DNA of 64,000 bases from Microbulbifer sp. HZ11 (GCF_000708675.1 NZ_JELR01000002.1:1504228-1568227); one strand, 5' to 3'. Positions 39,252 through 48,535 are shown, counted from the stretch's first letter. Program-made: numbers and translations. Notes: generated by a model not told the origin, from the sequence alone.

Positions 39252-41603
39252 TCAGCCGGCTGGTAGCACCAGGGCTGAGTCGATTTTCTGAAGTTGGCTG
39301 GCAACCTGCTCGCGAATCCGTGCGAGGGCCGCCTCGTTGTCGGCCTCAAAGCGGAGGGTGAGTGCGGCTGTGGTGTTGGACGCGCGCACCAGGCCCCAGC
39401 CATCGGCGAATTCAATGCGCAGGCCGTCGATGGTATTGAGGTCTGCCCCGTCGAACTTGCCTTCGCTACGCAGGCGCTCGATCAACGCGAACTTGTCACG
39501 CTCGGAAACCGGCAGGAGGATTTCCGGTGTGTTCACCATCTGGGGTAATGAATCGAGCAACTCGTCGAGGCTTTGTTCTCGCAGGGCCATGATTTCCAGA
39601 ATTCGCGCGGCGGCATAGATGCCGTCGTCGAAGCCATACCAACGATCCTTGATAAATATATGGCCGGACAGTTCGCCACCCAGCAATGCGCCGGTTTCGA
39701 GCATCTTGGTTTTCATTGGCGCGTGTCCGGTTTTCCACATGATCGGGCGGCCACCATACTGGGTAACAAGATCCGCGAGCGCCCGTGAACTTTTCACGTC
39801 GAACACGATATCGGAGCCCGGGTTGCGCGCGAGAATATCCCGCGCGAGCAGCATCACCAGCTGGTCTGCCCAAACGATGCGGCCACTGCTGGTCACCAGC
39901 GTTACGCGGTCGCCATCTCCATCCAGAGCTATACCCAGGTCGGCACTCCCATCTTTCACTGCGGCAGTCAGATCGCGCAGGTTTTCCGGCCGCGATGGGT
40001 CTGGGGCATGATTGGGGAAATTGCCGTCGACTTCGCAGTAAAGGGGCTCTACCGCACAGCCAAGTTGTTCAAACAGCTCCGGTGCCAATCTGGAGGCGGC
40101 ACCATTACCCGCATCGATCACGATATTGGGCTGGCCTGCCAGCGCCACATCGTTGAAGATCTCGTCGATATACGCTGTGCTGATGTCCTGAGCGCTGTGG
40201 CTGCCCTTGCCACTGGAAACCTGGATGCTTTGCATCATGCTGTGCAGGTCGCGCAGTTTGTCGTCTGCCAGTGGACGGCCGTCCATCACGATTTTGAAGC
40301 CGTTGTATTCGGCCGGGTTGTGGCTCGCGGTAACCATCACACCGCTGTTGGCATTCTTGCCTTTGGCGCAGGCGAAGTAGAGTACCGGCGAGGGTACCAG
40401 GCCCAGATCGACCGCATTGCAGCCGCTCTCCAGGATTCCTTCAACCAGGCAATCCCGCAGCAACTCGCTGCTATTGCGTCCGTCACGCCCTACCAGTAGT
40501 AGTTTTTGTCCTGCCTGCAGTGCGATGGTGCCGAGCGCCCGGCCAAGCTGGTAAGCGAAAGGCTCGTTGATTTCTTCACCTGCAATACCACGGATGTCAT
40601 AGGCGCGGAAAACGTGTGCCGGGATTTCAGTACTTGGGGTGCGCATCAGGTCGCCGGGTGAAGGCTTTTCAACCTGCGGAGCGGCGGGGGCGGGAGACGG
40701 CGCCGCGGCTACTAGGGTACTGGTGGATTCTTGCGGTTGCGGTGGATTATCCAGATCTTCTTTACGCAATCCTTTTTTCGCCCCGCTGCCACTGCGGCGG
40801 CCACCTTTTTCCCAGGGTGCGGCACCTCCATCGGCCGGTAGCAGTTTCCACAGGACGAACAGACTGGCGAGCAGACCAATGGCTGCGGCGCAATAAACCC
40901 ATAACGCGGGAATACTGTGGTTGGCGGCGAAGGTCGGTGCGGGAGTAAAAGAAATCTTCAGGTAACTGCCGGAAACCGATGCGGATGCGGTTTCACCGCC
41001 CATCGAGTGGCTGGCAGTGTTCCACAGCGGGCGAGCTGGCCCATCGGGAAACTGCTGCGCAATCTGAATGTTTCCGGCTGCTGCGTCCAGCTTTGTCAGC
41101 TCGCGCTCGAATACCCCAAAAGGTTGTGTCACCAGTAGCGCTCCACCGGCTTCGGGTCGTGCGCTGTATAGTTGCCACTGGTTGTCGTCGTTGCGCAGAA
41201 ACTCCGGCTTTTGATGACCTTCCTCGAGACTCCGTTTAAGCAGGTCCACCAGGGCGAAATTGAGTGGGGGCTTGCCCGCGCCTACGCGCAGTTCTTCCGC
41301 GGTAAAGTATTGCACCGACGCCTGAGTGACGGCGCTGGTACCGACGCGGATGGCCGACACCTGCTGTGGTTTGAGGCTGCCCAGTTGCTGCTGCCGTTGA
41401 TCGAAGAATGCCTGCAGTTGCCGGGCATACTCATTGGCCTTTTGCTGTGCCGCTTCCTGCACACTTTCACTATTGTGCTGACTGATCACATTTGACATCA
41501 GCAGATGCGCCCCACCCAGCCAAAATGCGGCCGCCAGTAGTGCGGGCAGAGTCAGGCCGCTGTGCCACAGCGGCTTGTTTCGAGTTTGTGTTTGTACGGC
41601 CAC
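39252..41603 (-). CDS. algC: Phosphomannomutase/phosphoglucomutase AlgC with membrane-anchored N-terminal extension
   Basis: AlgC interconverts mannose-6-/glucose-6-phosphate and the 1-phosphates for LPS and polysaccharide precursors. The catalytic part (about 325-783) has the phosphoserine loop TASHNP (Ser427), the metal loop DGDGDR (561-566) and the sugar-binding GGELSGH (642-648). Ahead of it are about 320 extra residues: a membrane helix (about 18-36), a likely periplasmic domain, a second helix (about 231-255) and a Pro/Ala-rich linker. A 460-residue AlgC lacks this part; longer forms occur in related species. Operon: coaBC-algC-argB. Confidence 0.93.
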   Translation of the reverse strand: MAVQTQTRNKPLWHSGLTLPALLAAAFWLGGAHLLMSNVISQHNSESVQEAAQQKANEYARQLQAFFDQRQQQLGSLKPQQVSAIRVGTSAVTQASVQYFTAEELRVGAGKPPLNFALVDLLKRSLEEGHQKPEFLRNDDNQWQLYSARPEAGGALLVTQPFGVFERELTKLDAAAGNIQIAQQFPDGPARPLWNTASHSMGGETASASVSGSYLKISFTPAPTFAANHSIPALWVYCAAAIGLLASLFVLWKLLPADGGAAPWEKGGRRSGSGAKKGLRKEDLDNPPQPQESTSTLVAAAPSPAPAAPQVEKPSPGDLMRTPSTEIPAHVFRAYDIRGIAGEEINEPFAYQLGRALGTIALQAGQKLLLVGRDGRNSSELLRDCLVEGILESGCNAVDLGLVPSPVLYFACAKGKNANSGVMVTASHNPAEYNGFKIVMDGRPLADDKLRDLHSMMQSIQVSSGKGSHSAQDISTAYIDEIFNDVALAGQPNIVIDAGNGAASRLAPELFEQLGCAVEPLYCEVDGNFPNHAPDPSRPENLRDLTAAVKDGSADLGIALDGDGDRVTLVTSSGRIVWADQLVMLLARDILARNPGSDIVFDVKSSRALADLVTQYGGRPIMWKTGHAPMKTKMLETGALLGGELSGHIFIKDRWYGFDDGIYAAARILEIMALREQSLDELLDSLPQMVNTPEILLPVSERDKFALIERLRSEGKFDGADLNTIDGLRIEFADGWGLVRASNTTAALTLRFEADNEAALARIREQVASQLQKIDSALVLPAG

Positions 41604-41695
41604 GACTTAACAGTCTCCCCAGACCTTTGTTCAGTTAATGTGGGCTCTGAATCTTATGTGCTGTTGTGAGCTTTGAATTTTTTGTTTGCAGCAAC

Positions 41696-42910
41696 CTAAT
41701 TGCCGGAAAACGCCTTGTTGGCGATGCGAGCGATCAGCTCAGCGGCCAGTTCGGTTTTCAATGCGGCCGGTAATGTCTGTTCGCCGCTGTGATCAATGAC
41801 GGTGACCTGGTTGTGGTCGCTGTTAAAGCCGCCTTCGGGGGCACTGACATCGTTGGCTACGATCATGTCGAGATTTTTGCGTGCGAGTTTGAGTTTCGCA
41901 TGCTCAATGACGTTTTCGGTTTCCGCAGCAAACCCCACCACAAATGGGCGCCTGTCTCTGCGGCCCGCAATGGTGGCAACAATGTCCGGATTTTTCACCA
42001 GGCTAAGCACGTCACGGTCGTTACCGTCTTCTTTCTTGATTTTCTGGTCCGCGACGACCGCGGGGCGGAAGTCCACCACTGCAGCGGCGGCAATAAACAG
42101 GTCGCAATCATCCGCGGCCTGTTCGGCGGCAGCGAGCATATCGCTGGTGCTCACCACGTCCACCCGTGTTACATCGGCCGGCGTCTCCAGGCGTACCGGG
42201 CCGGCGATCAGTGTCACCTCAGCACCCGCACGCGCCGCCGCAGCGGCGATGGCAAAACCCATCTTGCCGGAACTGTGGTTGCTCAAATAACGTACCGGGT
42301 CCAGGGCTTCGCGGGTGGGGCCGGCGGTGATGGCGACCTTTTTGCCGGCGAGTATTTGCGCTGGCCTTAGGAAATCAATCAGCCCATCGACAATCGCCAG
42401 TGGCTCCAGCATGCGTCCAGGGCCTACATCGCCACAGGCCTGGCTGCCCGCGTCCGGTCCCAACAGGGTTATGTCCCGGCTACGCAGTGTCTGTGCATTG
42501 GCCTGAGTGGCCTTGTTGCGCCACATGGCCTGATTCATCGCCGGCGCCAGTAGCACCGGCGCTTCGGTGGCCAGGCACAGGGTGGTGAGCAGATCGTCGG
42601 CCATGCCGCCGGCGAGCCTGGCCATCACGCTGGCGCTGGCGGGGGCGATGAGAATTACGTCCGCCCACTTTGCCAGTTCGATATGCCCCATGGCCGCTTC
42701 AGCACTCGGGTCCAGCAGATCGGTGTGCACCGGGTTTCCGGAGAGAGCCTGGAAAGTCAGCGGACGTACGAACTCCCGGGCACCGGCTGTCATGACGACA
42801 TGCACATCGGCGCCCTGATCCTGGAGCCTGCGTACCAGGTCGGCGCTTTTGTAGGCGGCAATGCCGCCAGAGACGCCAAGCAGGATCCGTTTGTCGGCCA
42901 GTGTGGGCAT
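41696..42910 (-). CDS. coaBC: Bifunctional phosphopantothenoylcysteine decarboxylase/phosphopantothenate-cysteine ligase CoaBC
   Basis: CoaBC carries out two steps of coenzyme A synthesis. The 404-residue protein has the FMN-binding decarboxylase half (GVSGGIAAYKSADLVRRL, PAMNQAMW, with the active Cys in GSQACGDVG) and the CoaB half from about residue 190 (ITAGPTREALDPVRYLSNHSSGKMG). The conserved start is the ATG at 42910; an upstream in-frame ATG has no support. algC follows 92 bases downstream, and dut, often found between these genes, is absent. Confidence 0.97.
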   Translation of the reverse strand: MPTLADKRILLGVSGGIAAYKSADLVRRLQDQGADVHVVMTAGAREFVRPLTFQALSGNPVHTDLLDPSAEAAMGHIELAKWADVILIAPASASVMARLAGGMADDLLTTLCLATEAPVLLAPAMNQAMWRNKATQANAQTLRSRDITLLGPDAGSQACGDVGPGRMLEPLAIVDGLIDFLRPAQILAGKKVAITAGPTREALDPVRYLSNHSSGKMGFAIAAAAARAGAEVTLIAGPVRLETPADVTRVDVVSTSDMLAAAEQAADDCDLFIAAAAVVDFRPAVVADQKIKKEDGNDRDVLSLVKNPDIVATIAGRRDRRPFVVGFAAETENVIEHAKLKLARKNLDMIVANDVSAPEGGFNSDHNQVTVIDHSGEQTLPAALKTELAAELIARIANKAFSGN

Positions 42911-43051
42911 ATTCTGTATTTCCGAAATGCTGGGAACGCGTAAGATTACCATCTTAGCGCCGGGGGCAATATGGGCCACCGGCAGTCATTGCGGGCTCGC
43001 AGGGGATGTGAGCGATTACTGTGACCGATTGGTTTTGCCCAGGGAGGGGAT

Positions 43052-43726
43052 ATGGCGATTACGGATTGGCCAGCGGAGGAGCGGCCGCGGGAGAAGTTGC
43101 TGGCCAAAGGCGCGGCGGCACTGTCGGATGCGGAGCTGCTGGCGATCTTTCTGCGCACAGGGCTGCCGGGGATTTCGGCAGTGGATCTGGCGCGGCAGTT
43201 GCTCGCGGATTTCGGGGGGCTTCGGCCTTTACTGGAGGCGGAGCGCAAGGCGTTCTGTGCGGGTAAGGGGCTGGGGGATGCGAAGTTTGTGCAGTTGCAG
43301 GCGGTATTGGAGATGGGCCGGCGGCATCTGGCGGAGGATCTGAAGCGCTCGGATGTGCTGACCAGCCCACAGGCGGTGCGTGACTATTTATCCGCACAAT
43401 TGCGGCATCGGACCCGGGAGGTGTTCTGCTGTCTGTTTCTGGATAGTCAGCACCGGGTAATTGCCTATGAAGAGCTGTTTGAGGGCACCTTGAATGCCGC
43501 GAGTGTGTATCCTCGCGAGGTGGTACAGGCGGCCCTGAGTAAGGGAGCTGCCGCAGTGATCCTCGCCCACAACCACCCTTCCGGGGTGAGTGAGCCCAGT
43601 CAGGCGGACATTCATATCACCGGGCGGCTGAAGGATGCGCTGGCGCTTGTGGATATTCGGGTGCTGGATCACCTGATTGTCGGAGAGGGTGGAGGGTGTT
43701 CTTTTGCGGAGCGGGGGCTGATTTAG
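43052..43726 (+). CDS. radC: DNA repair/JAB domain protein RadC
   Basis: 224 residues with an N-terminal helix-hairpin-helix region ([21 protein letters not shown]) and a C-terminal JAMM/MPN-like metal site: the E of [15 protein letters not shown], and the Asp of SQAD. The length and motifs match RadC. The role of RadC in DNA repair is uncertain in E. coli. It is divergent from coaBC, the usual context. Confidence 0.95.
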   Translation: MAITDWPAEERPREKLLAKGAAALSDAELLAIFLRTGLPGISAVDLARQLLADFGGLRPLLEAERKAFCAGKGLGDAKFVQLQAVLEMGRRHLAEDLKRSDVLTSPQAVRDYLSAQLRHRTREVFCCLFLDSQHRVIAYEELFEGTLNAASVYPREVVQAALSKGAAAVILAHNHPSGVSEPSQADIHITGRLKDALALVDIRVLDHLIVGEGGGCSFAERGLI

Positions 43727-43759
43727 CTCCCTCTATATAAGGGACTTCGTAGTCACCGC

Positions 43760-43815
43760 CGTGGCGGCGAAGCGCCAGGTGTGGGTTTTCGAAATCGCTG
43801 TGAACCCACCCCTGT
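43760..43815. repeat. Partial copy H of the dispersed inverted-repeat element
   Basis: GGCGGCGAAGCGCCAGGTGTGG, then GTTTTCGAAATCGCTGTG and AACCCACCCCTG, align with the left arm and centre of copy F, but no matching right arm follows. It looks like a decayed half element in the 359-base gap between radC and rpmB. Confidence 0.55.
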
Positions 43816-43937
43816 CACTCCGCCTTCCCTCCAGGGCGATGGCGCTACGTAGCCGGGGTGCGATTCCCTGAATTGTGGCGGGATTGACGCCTCCGACCCA
43901 AAGTGGCTGCTCAGGCAGCAAAAAAGCTGGTCAAAAC

Positions 43938-43966
43938 TTGCCCCACCTAGGGTGTTCTGGTATAAA
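43938..43966 (+). promoter_or_regulatory. Sigma-70 promoter of rpmB-rpmG
   Basis: TTGCCC, a 17-base spacer and TATAAA with a TGG extended -10. The start point would be about 43973, giving a 5' UTR of roughly 110 bases before rpmB. Confidence 0.65.
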
Positions 43967-44085
43967 ACGCCGCTCTTTGCGGCCGGGCCAGATTCTGTAC
44001 AGATCCCGCGGTCCGCTGGATAACGAATTTTGCATTTGCCCCGCCGCCGAGCTGAGGGCACGAGAGTTTTTAAGAGGCTAATCAG

Positions 44086-44322
44086 ATGTCCAAGGTATGT
44101 CAGGTAACCGGTAAGCGCCCGGTAACCGGAAACAACGTTTCTCACGCCAAAAACCGCACCAAGCGTCGCTTCGTGCCGAACCTGCAGTCCCACCGTTTCT
44201 GGGTGGAAGCAGAGAAGCGCTTCGTTAAACTGCGTGTTTCTACTAAAGGTATGCGCATTATCGATAAGAAAGGTATCGATACCGTACTGGCAGAGCTGCG
44301 CAAGCGCGGCGAGAAAGTTTAA
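44086..44322 (+). CDS. rpmB: 50S ribosomal protein L28
   Basis: The 78-residue protein starts [20 protein letters not shown] and ends LRKRGEKV, the full bacterial L28. It is first in an rpmB-rpmG operon with a good upstream promoter and is transcribed before the mutM region, as in pseudomonads. Confidence 0.98.
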   Translation: MSKVCQVTGKRPVTGNNVSHAKNRTKRRFVPNLQSHRFWVEAEKRFVKLRVSTKGMRIIDKKGIDTVLAELRKRGEKV

Positions 44323-44354
44323 TTACTGCTTAACCGCAGATTGGAGACAGAACA

Positions 44355-44510
44355 ATGCGTGACAAGATTCGCCTGAATTCCAGCGCCGGCACCGGCCACT
44401 TCTACACCACTGACAAGAACAAGCGCAACATGCCTGAGAAAATGGAGATCAAAAAATACGATCCCGTTGCTCGCAAGCACGTTATGTACAAGGAAGGCAA
44501 AATCAAGTAA
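44355..44510 (+). CDS. rpmG: 50S ribosomal protein L33 (zinc-free form)
   Basis: A 51-residue open frame, [19 protein letters not shown]... to ...YKEGKIK, which matches bacterial L33. The cysteine pairs of the zinc-binding type are absent, so it is the zinc-independent (C-minus) form. A GGAGACAG ribosome site precedes the ATG, and it follows rpmB after 32 bases. A strong terminator follows it. Confidence 0.97.
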   Translation: MRDKIRLNSSAGTGHFYTTDKNKRNMPEKMEIKKYDPVARKHVMYKEGKIK

Positions 44511-44532
44511 TTGATTGCCTTGCTAGTTCGCG

Positions 44533-44559
44533 AAAAAGCCCGGTTTTCCGGGCTTTTTT
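44533..44559 (+). terminator. Terminator of rpmB-rpmG
   Basis: AAAAAGCCCGG, loop TTTT, CCGGGCTTTTTT, a perfect stem 22 bases after rpmG. Confidence 0.92.
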
Positions 44560-44592
44560 GTGTCTGTCGATCAGACGAAAGCCAGACGCGAA

Positions 44593-44719
44593 GGCTTCGA
44601 TGCCGGTAGCCCTTTGCCAGACCTTCAAAAACAGGATGTTTTTGCAGAGCCCCCATGGATGGGTTGAGGGGGGGCGCCTAGCCCGTGTCTGGCAAAGGGC
44701 TACCGGTAGCGGAGCCGCC
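44593..44719. repeat. Dispersed inverted-repeat element, copy D (rpmG-mutM spacer)
   Basis: The arms, 44593-44622 and 44687-44719, share 20 consecutive paired bases (CCGGTAGCCC, then TTTGCCAGAC). The centre has CCCCCATGGATGGGTT and an AAAACAGGATGTTTT mini-hairpin, in reverse orientation to copy B. mutM starts 37 bases further on. Confidence 0.85.
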
Positions 44720-44755
44720 ACCAAGTCAAATACGTGGCTACCCGGAACCCAAACA

Positions 44756-45571
44756 ATGCCTGAGTTACCAGAAGTAGAAACCACCAAACGCGGCCTGGCC
44801 CCTCATCTTGAGGGTCGAACGGTAAAACTGTGTGAGATCCGCCAGCACAGCCTGCGCTGGCCGGTGGATGCGGACTTTGCCGAGAAGATTCAGGGTGCCC
44901 GGATCAAGCGGCTGGACCGCCGCGCAAAATATCTGTTGGTGGAAACCGATAAAGGCCTCGCCATCTGGCACCTGGGTATGTCCGGCAGCCTGCGAATCGT
45001 CGACGGTAAACTGTCGCCGGAAAAACACGACCATATCGACTGGTTGCTCGACAGCGGTCAGCGCCTGCGCTTCCATGACCCCCGTCGCTTCGGCGCCCTG
45101 CTGTGGACAACCGAAGATATCGCCGACCACGAGCTCATCGCCCATCTGGGCCCCGAGCCGCTCAGCGATGAGTTTCACAGAGATTACCTGTTTAGCGCCT
45201 CCCGCAACCGCAAAGCCCCGGTGAAGACCTTCATCATGGATGGTCGTATCGTCGTCGGTGTCGGCAACATCTACGCGTCGGAAGCCCTGTTTATGGCCGG
45301 CATCCGCCCGCAGACCCCCGCTGGCAAAATCACTCGCCCCCGCTACGCGCGGTTAGTGGAGGCCATCAAAACTGTCCTCGCTGCTGCCATCGAGCAGGGT
45401 GGCACCACCCTAAAAGACTTCGTCGGTGGCGACGGCAAGCCCGGCTACTTCGCCCAGCAACTCAATGCCTACGGCCGTGCCGGCCAGCCCTGCCCTCGCT
45501 GCCCCGGTACCATTCGTGAGCAGATCATCGGGCAACGAAACACCTTCTTCTGCCCCCGCTGCCAGCGCTGA
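44756..45571 (+). CDS. mutM: Formamidopyrimidine-DNA glycosylase MutM
   Basis: MutM removes 8-oxoguanine and formamidopyrimidines and cleaves the abasic site. The 271-residue enzyme has the catalytic N-terminal Pro-Glu (PELPEVET), the GNIYASEALF segment, and the C-terminal zinc finger C-x2-C...C-x2-C (CPRC and CPRC about 20 residues apart). The ATG at 44756 is correct because the product must begin MPELPE. The frame is open upstream through repeat copy D, but that part is not conserved. Confidence 0.97.
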   Translation: MPELPEVETTKRGLAPHLEGRTVKLCEIRQHSLRWPVDADFAEKIQGARIKRLDRRAKYLLVETDKGLAIWHLGMSGSLRIVDGKLSPEKHDHIDWLLDSGQRLRFHDPRRFGALLWTTEDIADHELIAHLGPEPLSDEFHRDYLFSASRNRKAPVKTFIMDGRIVVGVGNIYASEALFMAGIRPQTPAGKITRPRYARLVEAIKTVLAAAIEQGGTTLKDFVGGDGKPGYFAQQLNAYGRAGQPCPRCPGTIREQIIGQRNTFFCPRCQR

Positions 45572-45632
45572 TTGGGAATCCATTTGCACCCACCCTAAAT
45601 TTGAGTCCGATATTCTCATCGGACGCATTTCC

Positions 45633-45791
45633 ATGATTATGATGTTGCCCTTACTCACGGCACTCATCTCCGCCTGGTTCGCCTGGCGTGGGCACCGTTG
45701 TACCGCCATGGTCTGGTGGGGGATTACCGCGGTCATCTATATGGCCTGGTGCTTCTACCATATGACGTCGAGCCTGAACATTTCCCTGTAA
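45633..45791 (+). CDS. DUF5993 family small membrane protein
   Basis: A 52-residue protein with two hydrophobic helices: residues about 3-18, then a W-R-G-H-R turn, then about 25-45. It ends MTSSLNISL. Size, layout and the terminal L-N-I-S-L match DUF5993, which is often found next to a DsbB-like gene, as here, with dsbB 20 bases downstream. An ATG two codons later is an alternative start. Function unknown; a role with the disulfide exchanger is suggested by context. Confidence 0.72.
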   Translation: MIMMLPLLTALISAWFAWRGHRCTAMVWWGITAVIYMAWCFYHMTSSLNISL

Positions 45792-45811
45792 CGCCACCGG
45801 AGACCTGCGCC

Positions 45812-46387
45812 GTGATTCACCAATTGCTTGGTCTGCGCCGCTGGACCGACTGTCTGAACGCTCTCGCCCTGCTCGGAATTAGCGGGGTGCTCTGGTTCGC
45901 CTTTGCCTGGCAGATTGTGCTGCACGAACTGCCCTGCCCACTGTGCCTGCTGCAGCGGGTTGCCTTTGCCATGGCCGGGCTCGGTCTGATGCTGAACGTC
46001 TGTTTTGGCAGTCGTCCGGCGCACTACGGCATTGCGATTTTGTCGGCACTGGCTGGCATGGTGTCGTCCGCGCGCCAGGTACTGCTGCACATCGCGCCGG
46101 GCGATCCGGGTTTTGGTTCACCATTTCTCGGGCTGCATTTCTACACCTGGGCGCTGCTGGCTTTTTTTGCTCTGGGGCTGTTTCTCGCTGGGCTGTTATT
46201 GCTTGATCAGATGAAGTTGAAGGAAGCGGCGGATGTACCGCGCACGCCGGGATGGCTGGGGAAGCTGGCCGTATACAGCTTTCTCGCCATTTTGCTGGTG
46301 ACCTTCCTCTCCACTCTGCTGGAGTGTGGCTTTGGTCCCTGCCCGGATGATCCCACGGACTATCTGTGGTTGCCGGGCAGGTCTTAG
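45812..46387 (+). CDS. dsbB: Disulfide bond formation protein B
   Basis: DsbB reoxidises DsbA using membrane quinones. The 191-residue protein has four membrane helices, the first Cys pair C-P-L-C after helix 1 (LPCPLCLLQR), and a second pair CGFGPC in the C-terminal periplasmic loop before the end. The GTG start is preceded by GGAG; upstream frame residues are not conserved. It is paired with a DUF5993 gene, unlike the second dsbB at the right edge of the window. Confidence 0.9.
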   Translation: MIHQLLGLRRWTDCLNALALLGISGVLWFAFAWQIVLHELPCPLCLLQRVAFAMAGLGLMLNVCFGSRPAHYGIAILSALAGMVSSARQVLLHIAPGDPGFGSPFLGLHFYTWALLAFFALGLFLAGLLLLDQMKLKEAADVPRTPGWLGKLAVYSFLAILLVTFLSTLLECGFGPCPDDPTDYLWLPGRS

Positions 46388-46395
46388 ATGTGCGA

Positions 46396-46722
46396 TTAAA
46401 CCGACGAAGTGAATTTGAGGCCGGCAATACCGGCTACAATCAGGCCGATACACAGTAGCCGCGGCAAGGCTGTGGATTCCGCAAACAGGGCAATGCCGAG
46501 AATCGCAGTACCTACCGCACCAATGCCGGTCCATACGGCGTAGCCGGTGCCAACGGGAATCGTCTTTAATGCCTGTGCGAGGAAATAGAAACTCGCGATC
46601 ATGGCGATAATTGTGAGCACACTGGGCAACGGTTTGCTGAAGCCCTGGGTGTACTTGAGGCCGATGGCCCAGCCCACTTCCAGTACTCCGGCGATCAGTA
46701 ACAGTAACCAGGGATTGGCCAT
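46396..46722 (-). CDS. gdx: SMR family guanidinium exporter Gdx (SugE)
   Basis: A 108-residue four-helix transporter of the small multidrug resistance family. The membrane Glu14 ([10 protein letters not shown]) and the [15 protein letters not shown] helix 3 match the SugE/Gdx subgroup, which exports guanidinium. It is convergent with dsbB, with 8 bases between stop codons. I see no mini-ykkC (guanidine-II) riboswitch in the 50 bases before it. Confidence 0.88.
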   Translation of the reverse strand: MANPWLLLLIAGVLEVGWAIGLKYTQGFSKPLPSVLTIIAMIASFYFLAQALKTIPVGTGYAVWTGIGAVGTAILGIALFAESTALPRLLCIGLIVAGIAGLKFTSSV

Positions 46723-46774
46723 GTGAATTTACCTCTGTTAAAACCGGTTGTGTTGCAAACTTTTTCGCAATTGA

Positions 46775-48535
46775 TTAGCGCCCGACCGCGCTGCCTTCGC
46801 GGCGTGTGTCTGCACCGCCATGCAGTTTTCCATCTTTCAGCGCGATAGCGTGAATACCGCTGTTCAATTCCTTGCGTACAACCTTGTGCCCCATGGCCTC
46901 GAGCTTTGTCAGCTCGGTGTCCGATAGGGTTTCCGGCTCTACTTCAACCCGGTAACCGATCGCGCCAATATTGCCCGCGTCGATGGCCTCAGCAATTGGC
47001 ATACCTTTCGCCAGGTGATAGAGAATGGTGCGGGCAGTGTAATCAATAATACGCGAACCGCCGGGGGAACCGGCGATCAGGCGCAGGCTGCCGTCTTTGT
47101 TGAATACGATGGTGGGCGACATGGAGGAGCGCGGGCGCTTACCCGGCTGTACGCGATTCGCCACCAGTTCTTTTTCCGCAGTGCGCGGAACAAAGGAGAA
47201 GTCGGTGAGCTGATTATTCAGCAGAAACCCTTTCACCAGTAGGCGCGAACCGAATCCGGTTTCAATACTGGTGGTCATGCTCACCGCATTGCCGTAACGG
47301 TCAACGATGGACAGGTGACTGGTGTTGGGCATTTCCGGGGATTTGGCTTCAATGCGTTTGCCGGCCAACGCACCTGGCGCGCCGGAACTAGCGGGCATGG
47401 CTTTTTCCAGATTGATCAGCTTCGCCCGTTGCGCCAGGTAGTGTGGTGCAACCAGTTCATCGGTGGGCACTTTCACAAAGTCGCTGTCTGCAGAGTAGGT
47501 ATTGCGATCGGCAAAGGCCAGCTCAGAGGCTTCCACAAACAGGTGGGTCAGTTCCGCACTGCCGACGTCCAGCTTCTCCATGGGAATATGCTGCATCATG
47601 CCGAGGATTGCTCCCACGGTGGTGCCGCCGGACGACGGCGCCGCGGCGCCGCACACTGCATATTCGAAAAATTCGCTGCACACCGGCTTGCGCACCCTGG
47701 CCTTATAGTCGGCCATGTCCTGCAGGGTCATCACTCCGGGGTTGATGGGGTCATTACGCACCGCATCGACAATGGCTTCGGCAAGCTCTCCCTCGTAAAA
47801 AGGTTTGGAACCCTTGGCGGCCAGCAATTTCAGGGTGGCGGCGTACTCGGGGTTTTTCAGGATATGGCCTACCGGAAGCGGCTTGCCGTCCTCGCCGAAC
47901 AGGTATTGGCGGATCGCTGGACGCGCAGCCACCCGGGGTAGCCGGTCCGCCAGTTGATAGAGGCGTGGGGAGATAGCAAAGCCGTTTTCCGCGAGCGCGA
48001 TTGCCGGCTGGAACAGCTGTTTCCACGGTAGCTTACCGTCTCGTTTATGGGCCAGCTCCAACATGCGCATGACGCCCGGTACCCCTACCGAATAACCGCC
48101 GATGACGGCGTCGAGAAAACCGCGGGGTTTGCCGTCGCGGATAAAGTAGTTTTCATCCACCGCCATGGGTGCGGTTTCTCGGCCGTCGTAGGAGAACAGC
48201 TTCTTGTCATCGGCGCGGTAACTCAGCATAAAGGCGCCGCCGCCGATCCCGGAGGACTGGGGTTCCACCAGCCCGAGTACCAGTTGCGCGGCAATGGCGG
48301 CATCCGCCGCGGACCCGCCGTTGGCGAGTATCTGCGCCGCGGCGTCGGAGGCATGGGGGTTGGCGGTGACCGCCATATAGGTGTCCGCCGTGGCGGATTT
48401 GATTTCCGTGCGTCCAGTGGCGATTTCCGGCTGGACTTCCGTGGACGCCTGCATTGCGGGCGCAGCCAGGCAGGCCGAGGTGATCAGCAATCCGGACAGG
48501 GTGGTGGAACAGGCGAGAGAGACGAAGCGTTTCAC
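46775..48535 (-). CDS. ggt: Gamma-glutamyltransferase
   Basis: GGT is a periplasmic enzyme that hydrolyses or transfers the gamma-glutamyl group of glutathione. The 586-residue precursor has a signal peptide (SACLAAP region), the large subunit, the autoprocessing nucleophile Thr in N-T-S-H-L-S (about residue 405), and a small-subunit SSMSPTIVF segment and GSPGGSRI motif typical of the active site. The best start is the GTG at 48535; a TTG four codons upstream is possible. It lies next to gdx and coaD on the same strand, with no functional link. Confidence 0.95.
   Translation of the reverse strand: MKRFVSLACSTTLSGLLITSACLAAPAMQASTEVQPEIATGRTEIKSATADTYMAVTANPHASDAAAQILANGGSAADAAIAAQLVLGLVEPQSSGIGGGAFMLSYRADDKKLFSYDGRETAPMAVDENYFIRDGKPRGFLDAVIGGYSVGVPGVMRMLELAHKRDGKLPWKQLFQPAIALAENGFAISPRLYQLADRLPRVAARPAIRQYLFGEDGKPLPVGHILKNPEYAATLKLLAAKGSKPFYEGELAEAIVDAVRNDPINPGVMTLQDMADYKARVRKPVCSEFFEYAVCGAAAPSSGGTTVGAILGMMQHIPMEKLDVGSAELTHLFVEASELAFADRNTYSADSDFVKVPTDELVAPHYLAQRAKLINLEKAMPASSGAPGALAGKRIEAKSPEMPNTSHLSIVDRYGNAVSMTTSIETGFGSRLLVKGFLLNNQLTDFSFVPRTAEKELVANRVQPGKRPRSSMSPTIVFNKDGSLRLIAGSPGGSRIIDYTARTILYHLAKGMPIAEAIDAGNIGAIGYRVEVEPETLSDTELTKLEAMGHKVVRKELNSGIHAIALKDGKLHGGADTRREGSAVGR

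Noticed and set aside
46723-46775. Guanidine-II (mini-ykkC) riboswitch upstream of gdx
   Set aside because: Two hairpins with ACGR loops are expected. The 52 bases contain none.
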